From Streptomyces agglomeratus (GTDB lineage Bacteria; Actinomycetota; Actinomycetes; Streptomycetales; Streptomycetaceae): DNA of 64,000 bases. The stretch is from contig NZ_MEHJ01000001.1 of NCBI RefSeq assembly GCF_001746415.1, forward strand, positions 3,493,001 through 3,557,000, given 5' to 3'. The notes below the pieces were generated by a model, which made no database searches, was not told where the DNA came from, and saw only the letters and a list, made by a program, of their open reading frames with translations. The position numbers and the translations under genes were made by a program. This document shows, piece by piece, positions 12,703 to 20,552 of this stretch. Each line of letters begins with the position of its first letter. Position 1 is the stretch's first letter.

Positions 12703-14060
12703 GCGTTCACCTCCGTGGGGTGGGCGGGCTTGTCGGCCCAGACGGTCGACTTGGCCGGGTCGAAGGGGCAGCCCTTGCCGGTGATGTGCTGTTCGTACTC
12801 CGCCCGGAAGTACTTGAGCGACGAGAAGATCGGGGACGCGGCGCCGTCGCCGAGCGCGCAGAACGACTTGCCGTTGATGTTGTCGGCGATGTCGTTCAGC
12901 TTGTCGAGATCGCTCATGCGGCCCTTGCCGGCCTCGATGTCACGCAGCAGCTGCACGAGCCAGTACGTCCCTTCGCGGCAGGGCGTGCACTTGCCGCAGG
13001 ACTCGTGGGCGTAGAACTCGGTCCAGCGGGTCACCGCCCGCACCACGCACGTCGTCTCGTCGAAGCACTGAAGCGCCTTGGTGCCGAGCATCGAGCCCGC
13101 CGCGCCGACGCCCTCGTAGTCGAGGGGTACGTCGAGGTGCTCGTCGGTGAACATCGGCGTCGAGGAGCCGCCGGGGGTCCAGAACTTCAGCCGGTGTCCG
13201 GCGCGGATGCCGCCGCTCATGTCGAGCAGCTGGCGCAGCGTGATGCCGAGCGGGGCCTCGTACTGGCCGGGGCTGGTGACGTGGCCGCTCAGCGAGTACA
13301 GCGTGAAGCCCGGGGACTTCTCGCTGCCCATCGAGCGGAACCAGTCCTTGCCCTTGTTCAGGATCGCGGGAACGGACGCGATGGACTCGACGTTGTTGAC
13401 AACAGTCGGACACGCGTAAAGACCCGCGACGGCAGGGAAGGGGGGACGCAGCCGGGGCTGGCCGCGCCGGCCTTCGAGCGAGTCGAGCAGCGCGGTCTCC
13501 TCACCGCAGATGTACGCGCCGGCGCCCGCGTGCACGGTCAGTTCGAGGTCGAGACCGCTGCCGAGGATGTTCTCGCCGAGGAAGCCCGCCGCGTATGCCT
13601 CCCGTACGGCCTCGTGCAGCCTGCGCAGTACGGGGACGACTTCGCCGCGCAGGTAGATGAACGCGTGGCTCGACCGGATCGCGTAACAGGCGATCACGAT
13701 GCCCTCGATGAGGGAATGCGGGTTCGCGAAGAGGAGCGGGATGTCCTTGCAGGTCCCCGGCTCCGACTCGTCGGCGTTGACCACGAGATAGTGCGGCTTG
13801 CCGTCGCCCTGCGGGATGAACTGCCACTTCATGCCGGTGGGGAAGCCGGCGCCGCCGCGGCCGCGCAGACCGGAGTCCTTGACGTACGCGATGAGGTCGT
13901 CCGGCGACATGGCGAGGGCCTTGCGCAGGCCCTCGTACCCCTCGTGCCGCCGGTAGGTGTCCAGGGTCCAGGACTCGGGCTCGTCCCAGAACGCCGACAG
14001 GACGGGTGAGAGCAGCTTTTCCGGGCTGGTCTCGTTGATCTCGGCTGCCAAGGTCATCAC
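12699..14060 (-). CDS. nuoF: NADH-quinone oxidoreductase subunit F
   Basis: This flavoprotein subunit oxidises NADH through FMN and passes electrons to cluster N3. Motifs visible are the NADH/FMN-binding [16 protein letters not shown] and [12 protein letters not shown], the glycine-rich [19 protein letters not shown], and the [4Fe-4S] motif [12 protein letters not shown] near the C-terminus. Two starts are possible: GTG 14060, giving the GTGA overlap with the nuoE stop (453 residues), or ATG 14057 (452 residues). I took the GTG. Confidence 0.97.
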   Translation of the reverse strand: MMTLAAEINETSPEKLLSPVLSAFWDEPESWTLDTYRRHEGYEGLRKALAMSPDDLIAYVKDSGLRGRGGAGFPTGMKWQFIPQGDGKPHYLVVNADESEPGTCKDIPLLFANPHSLIEGIVIACYAIRSSHAFIYLRGEVVPVLRRLHEAVREAYAAGFLGENILGSGLDLELTVHAGAGAYICGEETALLDSLEGRRGQPRLRPPFPAVAGLYACPTVVNNVESIASVPAILNKGKDWFRSMGSEKSPGFTLYSLSGHVTSPGQYEAPLGITLRQLLDMSGGIRAGHRLKFWTPGGSSTPMFTDEHLDVPLDYEGVGAAGSMLGTKALQCFDETTCVVRAVTRWTEFYAHESCGKCTPCREGTYWLVQLLRDIEAGKGRMSDLDKLNDIADNINGKSFCALGDGAASPIFSSLKYFRAEYEQHITGKGCPFDPAKSTVWADKPAHPTEVNA

Positions 14061-14920
14061 TCCCCCTCCTCGGTTTCCGGTCCGGCCGGGTGAGCGGGGT
14101 CGGACGCCGAGGTCTGCTGCGGAGCGTCGTGCGAGCTGAGGTGCTCGGACGGCGAAGGATCGTGCGGCGGCCCGTCCTGCTGCTGGGCCTCTCCGCGCGG
14201 GTGGACCACGCGGTGCTGCGGCGCCTCGCCCTTGGCGAGCTTGAGGCCGATGAGCGAGGCGGGCCCGGCGCCGCCGGTCGCCCCCACGGCGCCGGGGCGC
14301 TCGTCGGGGAAGCCGGCCAGGATCCGGGCGGTCTCCTTGTACGTGCACAGCGGCGCGCCGCGGGTGGGCCGCACGGGCCGCCCTTCCCGCAGGTCGTCGA
14401 CGAGACGCTTGGCGGACTCGGGCGTCTGGTCGTCGAAGAACTCCCAGTTGACCATCACCACGGGCGCGAAGTCGCAGGCCGCGTTGCACTCGATGTGTTC
14501 GAGGGTGACCTTGCCGTCCTCGGTCGTCTCGTTGTTGCCGACGCCGAGGTGCTGCTTCAGCTCGTCGAAGATGGCGTCGCCGCCCATCACCGCGCACAGC
14601 GTGTTGGTGCAGACGCCCACCTGGTAGTCGCCGCCCGGCTTGCGCCGGTACATCGAGTAGAAGGTGGAGACCGCGGTGACCTCGGCGGTGGTCAGGCCGA
14701 GCGTCTCGGCGCAGAACCGGACGCCGGTGCGGGTGACGTACCCCTCCTGCGACTGCACGAGGTGCAGCAGCGGCAGCAGGGCGGACCTGCTGTCGGGGTA
14801 GCGGGCGACAACCTCCTTGGCGTCCGCGTCGAGCCGGGCGCGTACGTCGGCCGGGTAGTCGGGAGCGGGGAGCTGCGGCATCCCCAGGCTCACCTCTTGA
14901 TTCGCTGGTGTGGCGGTCAC
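14057..14920 (-). CDS. nuoE: NADH-quinone oxidoreductase subunit E
   Basis: This thioredoxin-like [2Fe-2S] subunit of complex I works beside NuoF. The 287-residue protein holds the family core (about residues 15-190) with cluster ligands in [13 protein letters not shown] and [19 protein letters not shown] Pro/Gln/Asp-rich C-terminal tail of about 80 residues follows and looks disordered. It is read from GTG 14920, overlapping the nuoD stop by 4 nt. Reading further upstream only adds frame-shifted nuoD sequence. Confidence 0.95.
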   Translation of the reverse strand: MTATPANQEVSLGMPQLPAPDYPADVRARLDADAKEVVARYPDSRSALLPLLHLVQSQEGYVTRTGVRFCAETLGLTTAEVTAVSTFYSMYRRKPGGDYQVGVCTNTLCAVMGGDAIFDELKQHLGVGNNETTEDGKVTLEHIECNAACDFAPVVMVNWEFFDDQTPESAKRLVDDLREGRPVRPTRGAPLCTYKETARILAGFPDERPGAVGATGGAGPASLIGLKLAKGEAPQHRVVHPRGEAQQQDGPPHDPSPSEHLSSHDAPQQTSASDPAHPAGPETEEGE

Positions 14921-16242
14921 CGGTCGACGCCTCCCATCACGGGGTCGATGGACGCGACGGCGACGATGACGTCGGCGACCTGGCCGCCTTCGCACATCGC
15001 CGCCATGGCCTGGAGGTTGGTGAAGGACGGGTCGCGGAAGTGGACCCGGTAGGGGCGGGTGCCTCCGTCGGAGACGACGTGCACGCCGAGTTCGCCCCGG
15101 GGCGACTCGACGGTGACGTACGCCTGGCCGGGCGGGACCCGGAAGCCTTCGGTCACCAGCTTGAAGTGGTGGATCAGGGCCTCCATGGAGGTGCCCATGA
15201 TCTTCTTGATGTGGTCGAGCGAGTTGCCGAGTCCGTCGGGCCCGAGCGCGAGCTGCGCGGGCCAGGCGATCTTCTTGTCGGCGACCATCACCGGGCCGGG
15301 CTCGCGGAGCCGGTCCAGGCACTGTTCGACGATCCGCAGCGACTGCCGCATCTCTTCGAGCCTGATCAGGAAGCGGCCGTAGGAGTCGCAGGTGTCGGCG
15401 GTCGCCACCTCGAAGTCGTACGTGTCGTATCCGCAGTAGGGGTCGCTCTTGCGCACGTCGTGCGGCAGGCCCGCCGAGCGCAGGACCGGGCCGGTCGCGC
15501 CGAGCGCCATGCAGCCGGTCAGGTCGAGGTATCCGACGTCCTGCATGCGGGCCTTGAAGATCGGGTTGCCGGTGGCGAGCTTGTCGTACTCCGGCAGGTT
15601 CTTCTTCATGGTCTTCACGAGCTCGCGGAGCTGGTCCATCGCACCGGGGGGCAGGTCCTGGGCGAGGCCGCCGGGCCGGATGAACGCGTGGTTCATGCGC
15701 AGACCGGTGATCAGCTCGAAGGCATCGAGAATCAGTTCACGATCACGGAAGCCGTAGATCATGATCGTGGTGGCGCCCAGCTCCATGCCGCCGGTGGCGA
15801 TGCACACCAGGTGCGAGGAGATCCGGTTGAGCTCCATCAGCATCACGCGGATGATGCTCGCCCGGTCCGGGATCTGCTCCTCGATGCCGAGCAGCTTCTC
15901 GACGCCCAGGCAGTACGCCGTCTCGTTGAAGAACGGCGTCAGGTAGTCCATGCGCGTGACGAAGGTGGTGCCCTGCGTCCAGTTCCGGTATTCGGTGTTC
16001 TTCTCGATGCCGGTGTGCAGGTAGCCGATACCGCAGCGGGCCTCGGTGACCGTCTCGCCGTCGATTTCGAGGATGAGCCGGAGCACGCCGTGCGTCGACG
16101 GGTGCTGCGGGCCCATGTTGACGACGATGCGCTCGTCGTCGGCCTTGGTCGCCGCCTGGACGACCTCGTCCCAGTCGCCGCCGGTGACTGTATATACGGG
16201 ACCTTCGGTGGTCTCGCGCGCTGATGCGGGTGGGGTGGTCAC
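14917..16242 (-). CDS. nuoD: NADH-quinone oxidoreductase subunit D
   Basis: This 49-kDa-type subunit, related to the [NiFe]-hydrogenase large subunit, forms the quinone site with NuoB. The 441-residue protein carries [29 protein letters not shown] and [10 protein letters not shown] signatures and ends in the usual [11 protein letters not shown]. It lacks the Ni-binding Cys residues, as expected for NuoD. The start is GTG 16242, whose A-overlap with the nuoC stop is 4 nt. It is separate from NuoC here, not a CD fusion. Confidence 0.97.
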   Translation of the reverse strand: MTTPPASARETTEGPVYTVTGGDWDEVVQAATKADDERIVVNMGPQHPSTHGVLRLILEIDGETVTEARCGIGYLHTGIEKNTEYRNWTQGTTFVTRMDYLTPFFNETAYCLGVEKLLGIEEQIPDRASIIRVMLMELNRISSHLVCIATGGMELGATTIMIYGFRDRELILDAFELITGLRMNHAFIRPGGLAQDLPPGAMDQLRELVKTMKKNLPEYDKLATGNPIFKARMQDVGYLDLTGCMALGATGPVLRSAGLPHDVRKSDPYCGYDTYDFEVATADTCDSYGRFLIRLEEMRQSLRIVEQCLDRLREPGPVMVADKKIAWPAQLALGPDGLGNSLDHIKKIMGTSMEALIHHFKLVTEGFRVPPGQAYVTVESPRGELGVHVVSDGGTRPYRVHFRDPSFTNLQAMAAMCEGGQVADVIVAVASIDPVMGGVDR

Positions 16243-16961
16243 GAGTACGACCTCCGCTGGTCCGGAGCGGGAATCTGGGCGCCCTTGTACTCGACGGGGA
16301 TGCCGCCGAGGGGGTAGTCCTTGCGCTGCGGGAAGCCCTGCCAGTCGTCCGGCATCATGATCCGGGTGAGGGCGGGGTGCCCGTCGAAGACGAGGCCGAA
16401 GAAGTCGTACGTCTCGCGCTCGTGCCAGTCGTTGGTCGGGTAGACCGAGACCAGCGAGGGCACGTGGCGGTCGCTGTCCGGGGCGCTCACTTCGAGCCGG
16501 ATCAGCCGGCCGTGGGTGAGCGAGCGCAGGTGGTAGACCGCGTGCAGTTCGCGGCCCTTGTCCTCCGGATAGTGGACGCCGCTGACGCCCGTACACAGCT
16601 CGAAGCGCAGGGCCGGGTCGTCGCGCAGCGTCCGCGCGACCTGCACCAGGTGCTCGCGGGCGATGTGGAAGGTGAGCTCGCCGCGGTCGACGACCGTCTT
16701 CTCGATGGCGTTCTCCGGGACGAGACCCTGCTCCTCCAGTGCGCCTTCGAGCTCGTCGGCGACCTCGTCGAACCAGCCGCCGTACGGGCGCGAGGTGGCG
16801 CCCGGCAGCGAGACGACGCGTACGAGCCCGCCGTAGCCGGTCGTGTCGCCGCCGTTCTTCGCGCCGAACATCCCCCGGCGCACGCCGATGATCTCGCCGG
16901 TGTCGTCGCGCTGGGCGGGGACGCCGTTGTTCCCGGGGGCTTCGTTGTTCTGCTCGCTCAC
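16239..16961 (-). CDS. nuoC: NADH-quinone oxidoreductase subunit C
   Basis: This is the 30-kDa peripheral subunit of complex I. The 240-residue protein has an N-terminal extension of about 65 residues (Asn/Gly-rich), then the conserved fold ending with [22 protein letters not shown] and [21 protein letters not shown], the family signature. It is flanked by 4-nt overlaps with nuoB (ATG 16961) and nuoD. Confidence 0.96.
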   Translation of the reverse strand: MSEQNNEAPGNNGVPAQRDDTGEIIGVRRGMFGAKNGGDTTGYGGLVRVVSLPGATSRPYGGWFDEVADELEGALEEQGLVPENAIEKTVVDRGELTFHIAREHLVQVARTLRDDPALRFELCTGVSGVHYPEDKGRELHAVYHLRSLTHGRLIRLEVSAPDSDRHVPSLVSVYPTNDWHERETYDFFGLVFDGHPALTRIMMPDDWQGFPQRKDYPLGGIPVEYKGAQIPAPDQRRSYS

Positions 16962-17512
16962 CGCAGCAGCCCCTTCATCTCAATGGTGGGGAGCGCCTTG
17001 AGGGCCGCCTCCTCCGCCTCGCGGGCCGCCTCTTCCTGGTTCACGCCGAGCTTGGAGTTCTGAATCTTGTGGTGGAGCTTCAGAATCGCGTCGATCAGCA
17101 TCTCGGGGCGGGGCGGGCAGCCGGGCAAATAGATATCAACAGGAACAATGTGATCAACACCCTGCACAATTGCGTAATTGTTGAACATTCCGCCTGAAGA
17201 GGCGCACACGCCCATGGAGATGACCCATTTGGGGTTCGGCATCTGGTCATAGACCTGCCGCAGCACCGGCGCCATCTTCTGGCTGACCCGTCCCGCCACG
17301 ATCATGAGGTCCGCCTGCCGCGGCGAACCGCGGAAGACCTCCATGCCGAAGCGGGCCAGGTCGTACCGGCCGGCGCCCGTCGTCATCATCTCGATGGCGC
17401 AGCAGGCGAGGCCGAAGGTCGCGGGGAAGACGGAGGACTTCCGCACCCAGCCCGCGGCCTGTTCGACGGTGGTCAGCAGAAAGCCGCTGGGCAGCTTCTC
17501 TTCGAGTCCCAT
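16958..17512 (-). CDS. nuoB: NADH-quinone oxidoreductase subunit B
   Basis: This subunit holds the terminal [4Fe-4S] cluster N2 that reduces menaquinone. The 184-residue protein shows all four ligands: tandem Cys37-Cys38 in [10 protein letters not shown], Cys103 in GVCASSGG, and Cys132 in [10 protein letters not shown] Glu/Ala-rich helical tail ends the protein. It starts at ATG 17512, 18 nt after the nuoA stop. The stretch 17115-17230 uses unusually many A/T bases for this genome (for example AAATAGATATC), but the protein sequence there is fully conserved. Confidence 0.97.
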   Translation of the reverse strand: MGLEEKLPSGFLLTTVEQAAGWVRKSSVFPATFGLACCAIEMMTTGAGRYDLARFGMEVFRGSPRQADLMIVAGRVSQKMAPVLRQVYDQMPNPKWVISMGVCASSGGMFNNYAIVQGVDHIVPVDIYLPGCPPRPEMLIDAILKLHHKIQNSKLGVNQEEAAREAEEAALKALPTIEMKGLLR

Positions 17513-17530
17513 TGGTGACCCCTCAGCCCC

Positions 17531-17890
17531 TCAGTCCCATTCCAGGCCGCCGCGCCGCCATACGTACGCGTAGGCAACGAAGACGGTGAGCACGAAGAGC
17601 AGCATCTCGACGAGCCCGAAAAGCCCCAGGGCGTCGAAGGAGACGGCCCAGGGGTAGAGGAAGACGATCTCGATGTCGAAGACGATGAAGAGCATCGCCG
17701 TCAGGTAGTACTTGATGGGGAAGCGGCCGCCACCGGCGGGTGTGGGCGTCGGTTCGATGCCGCACTCGTACGCTTCAAGCTTTGCCCGGTTGTAGCGCTT
17801 TGGGCCGATAAGCGTGGCCATGACCACGGAGAAGATCGCAAACCCAGCCCCGAGGGCGCCGAGCACGAGGATGGGCGCGTAGGCATTCAC
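17531..17890 (-). CDS. nuoA: NADH-quinone oxidoreductase subunit A
   Basis: This is a small membrane subunit of complex I and the first gene of the operon. The 119-residue protein has three helices and the signatures LEAYECGIEPTP (with the conserved Cys loop) and FPIKYYLTAMLFIVFDIEIVFLYPW. I take GTG 17890, preceded by a GGAAGGAG/GAGGAG purine-rich site. A reading from 17932 would include that site inside the gene. A Rex-type operator lies about 100 nt upstream, so transcription is probably released at a high NADH/NAD+ ratio. Confidence 0.96.
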   Translation of the reverse strand: MNAYAPILVLGALGAGFAIFSVVMATLIGPKRYNRAKLEAYECGIEPTPTPAGGGRFPIKYYLTAMLFIVFDIEIVFLYPWAVSFDALGLFGLVEMLLFVLTVFVAYAYVWRRGGLEWD

Positions 17891-17961
17891 GCTCCTCGCT
17901 CCTTCCAGTCGTCCTTGACCGTTGGACCGCACCCCGGGCCTGCGTCTGACGCCGCCCCGGC

Positions 17962-17982
17962 GATCTTCGCCACGCGAAGATC
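17962..17982. repeat. Perfect 9-bp inverted repeat in the nuoA leader
   Basis: GATCTTCGC (17962-17970) and GCGAAGATC (17974-17982) are exact inverted copies with a 3-nt loop, about 70-90 nt upstream of the nuoA start and just downstream of the Rex-type operator. It could be an mRNA hairpin in the nuo leader or a second protein-binding site. Confidence 0.6.
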
Positions 17983-17988
17983 ACGTAT

Positions 17989-18006
17989 ATGTGAGGCAGT
18001 TCACAA
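17989..18006 (-). promoter_or_regulatory. Rex-type operator upstream of nuoA
   Basis: On the minus strand the site reads TTGTGAACTGCCTCACAT. This matches the Rex operator consensus TTGTGAANNNNTTCACAA at all 7 left-half positions and at 5 of 7 on the right. Known biology: in Streptomyces coelicolor the NADH/NAD+-sensing repressor Rex controls nuo and cyd genes. The site sits about 100 nt upstream of nuoA, where repression of the operon promoter would be expected. The inner TGTGA-N6-TCACA also fits the E. coli CRP half-sites, so CRP-family binding is the alternative. rex itself is not in the window. Confidence 0.72.
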
Positions 18007-18040
18007 GCCCGGCTGCTTCGCATCTTATGCCTGCCGGTCT

Positions 18041-18054
18041 GTGATCTGCGACAC
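18041..18054 (+). promoter_or_regulatory. Possible Crp-family binding site 1
   Basis: GTGATCTGCGACAC fits the Streptomyces Crp pattern GTG-N6-GNCAC as I remember it. It lies in the nuoA/NlpC-P60 divergent region. Short degenerate motif; support comes mainly from a second copy 300 bp away. Confidence 0.35.
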
Positions 18055-18351
18055 GGGTTGCGACAACGTCTTTGTGATCTCCACCACCAGACGAACGATC
18101 ACCAAGGCGACTGTGCGGCGATCTTCATACGCGAAGTGCACGAGTGGCTACCAGACGTGACAAACGATGGTGTTACCGCTGGTCGCAAGGGGTGTGCGCT
18201 ATCAAGCGATGGCACCTACAGGCAAACTCGCACGGGGAGGCCCGTGAGTGATATGGGAATGCCGCCTCATCACTGCGGGGGAGCCCGGCGGACGAATGTG
18301 GACGCGTGCGCGCGTTCACGAGCCGACGAGGCCGCAAAGGGTTGCCGATCT

Positions 18352-18365
18352 GTGACCTGTGCCAC
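18352..18365 (+). promoter_or_regulatory. Possible Crp-family binding site 2
   Basis: GTGACCTGTGCCAC fits GTG-N6-GNCAC on both strands, so it is a better dyad than the copy at 18041. It is about 240 nt upstream of the NlpC/P60 start, a reasonable place for control of that gene. Confidence 0.4.
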
Positions 18366-18452
18366 TCGGCCGGGGGCTCCACAAAAGCGGGCTTGGCCAA
18401 TGGTGTGAACGGATGGTAGGCGCCGGGCAATTGGGACGTAATGCGGAAAGCC

Positions 18453-18473
18453 CATGATCACAGGCATGATCAC
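18453..18473 (+). repeat. 12-nt period direct repeat CATGATCAC
   Basis: CATGATCAC occurs at 18453-18461 and again at 18465-18473, one helical turn apart (12-nt period), each with a palindromic TGATCA core. It lies 130-150 nt before the NlpC/P60 start and could bind a regulator as two same-face dimers. No known box matched. Confidence 0.45.
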
Positions 18474-18567
18474 CGATGCCCGTATTGCCCGTTACGGCGT
18501 CAATAAAGCCCGGCAGAAGCCGGATTCAAGCCGTCAGAGCGCAACTGTGGCGCAGCACACGTTTCTT

Positions 18568-18602
18568 GAAGGGAACCGCGAACGCCTGATAGCGGTTGTC
18601 CC
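18568..18602 (+). promoter_or_regulatory. Hairpin between a Shine-Dalgarno-like site and the NlpC/P60 start
   Basis: The only purine-rich site before the ATG at 18603 is GAAGGG (18568-18573), too far away in the linear sequence. AACCGC (18574-18579) and GCGGTT (18592-18597) can pair, which would bring GAAGGG to about 5 nt from the start codon. An alternative longer stem pairs GGG (18571-18573) with CCC (18600-18602) and would hide it. This suggests structure-dependent translation; it is inference from base pairing. Confidence 0.4.
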
Positions 18603-19460
18603 ATGTCCCTCACCGCTCACATACCCAGCCACCGGAAACCCCGTCGTAGCGCCTCCAAGGTCGCGCTCCGTGCCGGAGTTGCCGGTGGCGTCCTCAGCAC
18701 CATCGCGGTGGCGGGTGCTGCCGGGCCGGCGAATGCCGAGCCGGTGACCGCCACCATCGAAATGCCCACCCTCACCGCGGACCTGGCGAACACCGTCGCC
18801 GTCTCCGCCGAGGCCACCCAGCAGGTCGCGCACGCCTACGACCTCCAGGCCCAGCAGGACGAAGCCGCCGCGAAGGCCGCGAAGGCCGCCAAGAAGGACA
18901 AGGCGGAGGCCGAGCGCAAGGCCGAGGCCGAGGCCAAGCGGAAGGCCGAAGAGGCCGCCAAGAAGAAGGCCGCTGAGGAAGCGGCCGAGAAGGCGGCCGC
19001 GGAAGAGCGCGCCTCGCGTTCCTCGGAGCGTACGACGCTCAGCGCCTCCGCGGACACGTCAACCGGTGCGTCCGCGTCCGTCGGCTCCTCGGCGTCCACC
19101 GGGAGCGGCAACGCCGCGACCGTCGTCGCCTTCCTCAAGGCGCAGCTCGGCGACGCGTACGTCATGGGTGCCTCCGGCCCCAACGCCTGGGACTGCTCCA
19201 GCCTCGTGCAGGCCGCGTACAAGACCGTGGGCATCGACCTTCCGCGGGTCTCGCAGGACCAGTCGGTGGCCGGGACCCAGGTGGGCACGTCCAACCTCCA
19301 GGTCGGGGACATCCTTTACTGGGGCGGCGCCGGATCGGCGTACCACGTGGGCGTCTACATCGGTGACGGCCAGTACCTCGACGCCGCCAACCCGAGCAAG
19401 GGCGTCGTCATTCAGGACCTTTCGGGCTACCCCGCGAGCGGTGCGGTCCGGGTGCTCTGA
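18603..19460 (+). CDS. Secreted NlpC/P60-family cell-wall peptidase
   Basis: The predicted role is cleavage of peptide stems in peptidoglycan outside the membrane. The 285-residue protein starts with a long signal peptide (basic residues 11-20, hydrophobic 21-40, likely cleavage after AGPANA at about 45). A long Ala/Lys/Glu coiled-coil (about 75-140) and a Ser/Thr/Gly linker follow. The C-terminal NlpC/P60 domain (about 172-285) has the catalytic Cys in NAWDCSSLV (Cys198) and His in SAYHVGVYIGDG (His248). The coiled coil resembles those that hold RipA/CwlO-type hydrolases inactive or bind FtsEX-like partners; that is family inference. A strong hairpin follows. No ydaO-type c-di-AMP riboswitch signature was found in the leader. 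Confidence 0.93.
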   Translation: MSLTAHIPSHRKPRRSASKVALRAGVAGGVLSTIAVAGAAGPANAEPVTATIEMPTLTADLANTVAVSAEATQQVAHAYDLQAQQDEAAAKAAKAAKKDKAEAERKAEAEAKRKAEEAAKKKAAEEAAEKAAAEERASRSSERTTLSASADTSTGASASVGSSASTGSGNAATVVAFLKAQLGDAYVMGASGPNAWDCSSLVQAAYKTVGIDLPRVSQDQSVAGTQVGTSNLQVGDILYWGGAGSAYHVGVYIGDGQYLDAANPSKGVVIQDLSGYPASGAVRVL

Positions 19461-19472
19461 GTTTCTTTCCGT

Positions 19473-19522
19473 ACGACGGAGGGCCGTCGTTCCCACGCCC
19501 GGGAACGACGGCCCTCCGTCGT
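19473..19522. terminator. Long perfect hairpin between convergent genes
   Basis: Exact 22-bp arms (19473-19494 and 19501-19522) around a 6-nt loop lie just past the NlpC/P60 stop and just before the 3' end of the convergent reductase gene. By symmetry it probably ends transcription from both sides. Confidence 0.85.
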
Positions 19523-19547
19523 GCGTTCACTGGACGACCGCCCACGC

Positions 19548-20417
19548 TCACCCCTTGCGGAACAACTCAACAAGGCGCGCATAGCTGTCCGAGCCGTTCC
19601 CGCCGACGACCGCCCGCTCGATCAGCGCCTGCGACAGCTCGGGCAGCCGCCCGTCGATGCCCCGGTCCCTCCCCGCGTGGACCAGGTGCCCGATCGCCGC
19701 GCGGTGTACGTCGAGTGTGGCGTCGTCGCCCGGGTAGTGGCCGGCGTCCACCTGCTCGGCGTACGCCCCCATGAAACCCGTCACCGCGCCGGTCAGCCAG
19801 CGGACCGCGACCGGGGTGAAGGCCGTCGCCGCCACGCCGTCGGCGCCCGCCAGGGCCGTGGCGTGCAGCCAGCCGCTCAGCGTCGCCCACATGACGCCGA
19901 GCAGCGCGACGTCGTAGAGCGCGGCTACGCCCGGGTCCTCGCCGAGGTCGACGGGTTCGCCCAGCGCGGCCAGGGTCTCGCGGTGGACCGCGAAGGCTGC
20001 GGGCGAGCCGCTGTAGAGGAACATGCTCGCCGGACTGCCGACGCCGGGCGGCGTCGACATGATGGCGCCGTCGAGGTAGCCGAAGCCGTGTCCGGCGGCC
20101 CAGGCGGCCGTCTCCCTGGCCTGCTCGGGCGAGCCGGAGGTGAGGTTGACGACCGTACGGCCGGCGAGCGATCCGGTCACCGGCTCCAGGAGCGCGCGTA
20201 CGGCGTCGTAGTCGAGTACGCAGACGAGTACGAGTCCGGCGGCCGAGACTGCCTCGCCGGGCGTGGCCGCGAGCGTGGCGCCCCGCGCGACCAGCGGCCC
20301 GGCCTTCGCCGGGGTGCGGTTCCACACCGTCGTGTTGTGTCCGGCGGCGAGGAGGGCGTCCGCGAGGGCCGTACCCATCTGTCCGAGACCGAGGACCGTG
20401 ACGTCTTCGCGGTTCAT
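19548..20417 (-). CDS. NADP-binding reductase of the imine reductase / beta-hydroxyacid dehydrogenase superfamily
   Basis: The 289-residue protein has an N-terminal Rossmann fold with GLGQMG (about residues 10-15) and VWNRTP at the end of the second strand, the Asn-Arg-Thr pattern of NADPH users. A second helical domain begins near residue 160. The LYDVALLGVMW segment (Tyr168-Asp169) falls where imine reductases carry their catalytic Tyr or Asp, and the beta-hydroxyacid dehydrogenase catalytic Lys is not evident. I therefore favour an imine or iminium reductase over an acid dehydrogenase; the natural substrate is unknown. The start is ATG 20417, preceded by GGGGGA; a TTG just upstream lies within that site. 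It diverges from an AraC-type regulator across 135 bp. Confidence 0.8.
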   Translation of the reverse strand: MNREDVTVLGLGQMGTALADALLAAGHNTTVWNRTPAKAGPLVARGATLAATPGEAVSAAGLVLVCVLDYDAVRALLEPVTGSLAGRTVVNLTSGSPEQARETAAWAAGHGFGYLDGAIMSTPPGVGSPASMFLYSGSPAAFAVHRETLAALGEPVDLGEDPGVAALYDVALLGVMWATLSGWLHATALAGADGVAATAFTPVAVRWLTGAVTGFMGAYAEQVDAGHYPGDDATLDVHRAAIGHLVHAGRDRGIDGRLPELSQALIERAVVGGNGSDSYARLVELFRKG

Positions 20418-20552
20418 AAGCAAATCCCCCAATTGTGCGGTGTGCGTGGTTTCTTGGCGAGATCAACCCTCGCAGTGACCACCGCCCGCCGACAGTGGCA
20501 GGACTGCCCGTCTCCGCAAAATTCCTGCCACCCCTGTCGTACGCTCGTGCGC

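Larger units (their letters stand above)
17891..18602. other. 712-bp divergent regulatory region between nuoA and the NlpC/P60 gene
   Basis: No ORF here has Streptomyces codon bias; the region is markedly richer in A/T than its surroundings. It holds a 21-bp inverted repeat, a Rex-type operator, two CRP-type motifs, a CATGATCAC direct repeat, and a hairpin next to the NlpC/P60 start, each listed separately. Both flanking genes point outward, so the region contains at least two promoters and a long leader for the peptidase gene. I could not assign -10/-35 boxes with confidence. Confidence 0.8.

Noticed and set aside
18100..18602. ydaO-type c-di-AMP riboswitch upstream of the NlpC/P60 gene
   Set aside because: Such riboswitches precede some Streptomyces wall hydrolases, but the conserved blocks I know (for example GACAGCTAACC) are not present here.
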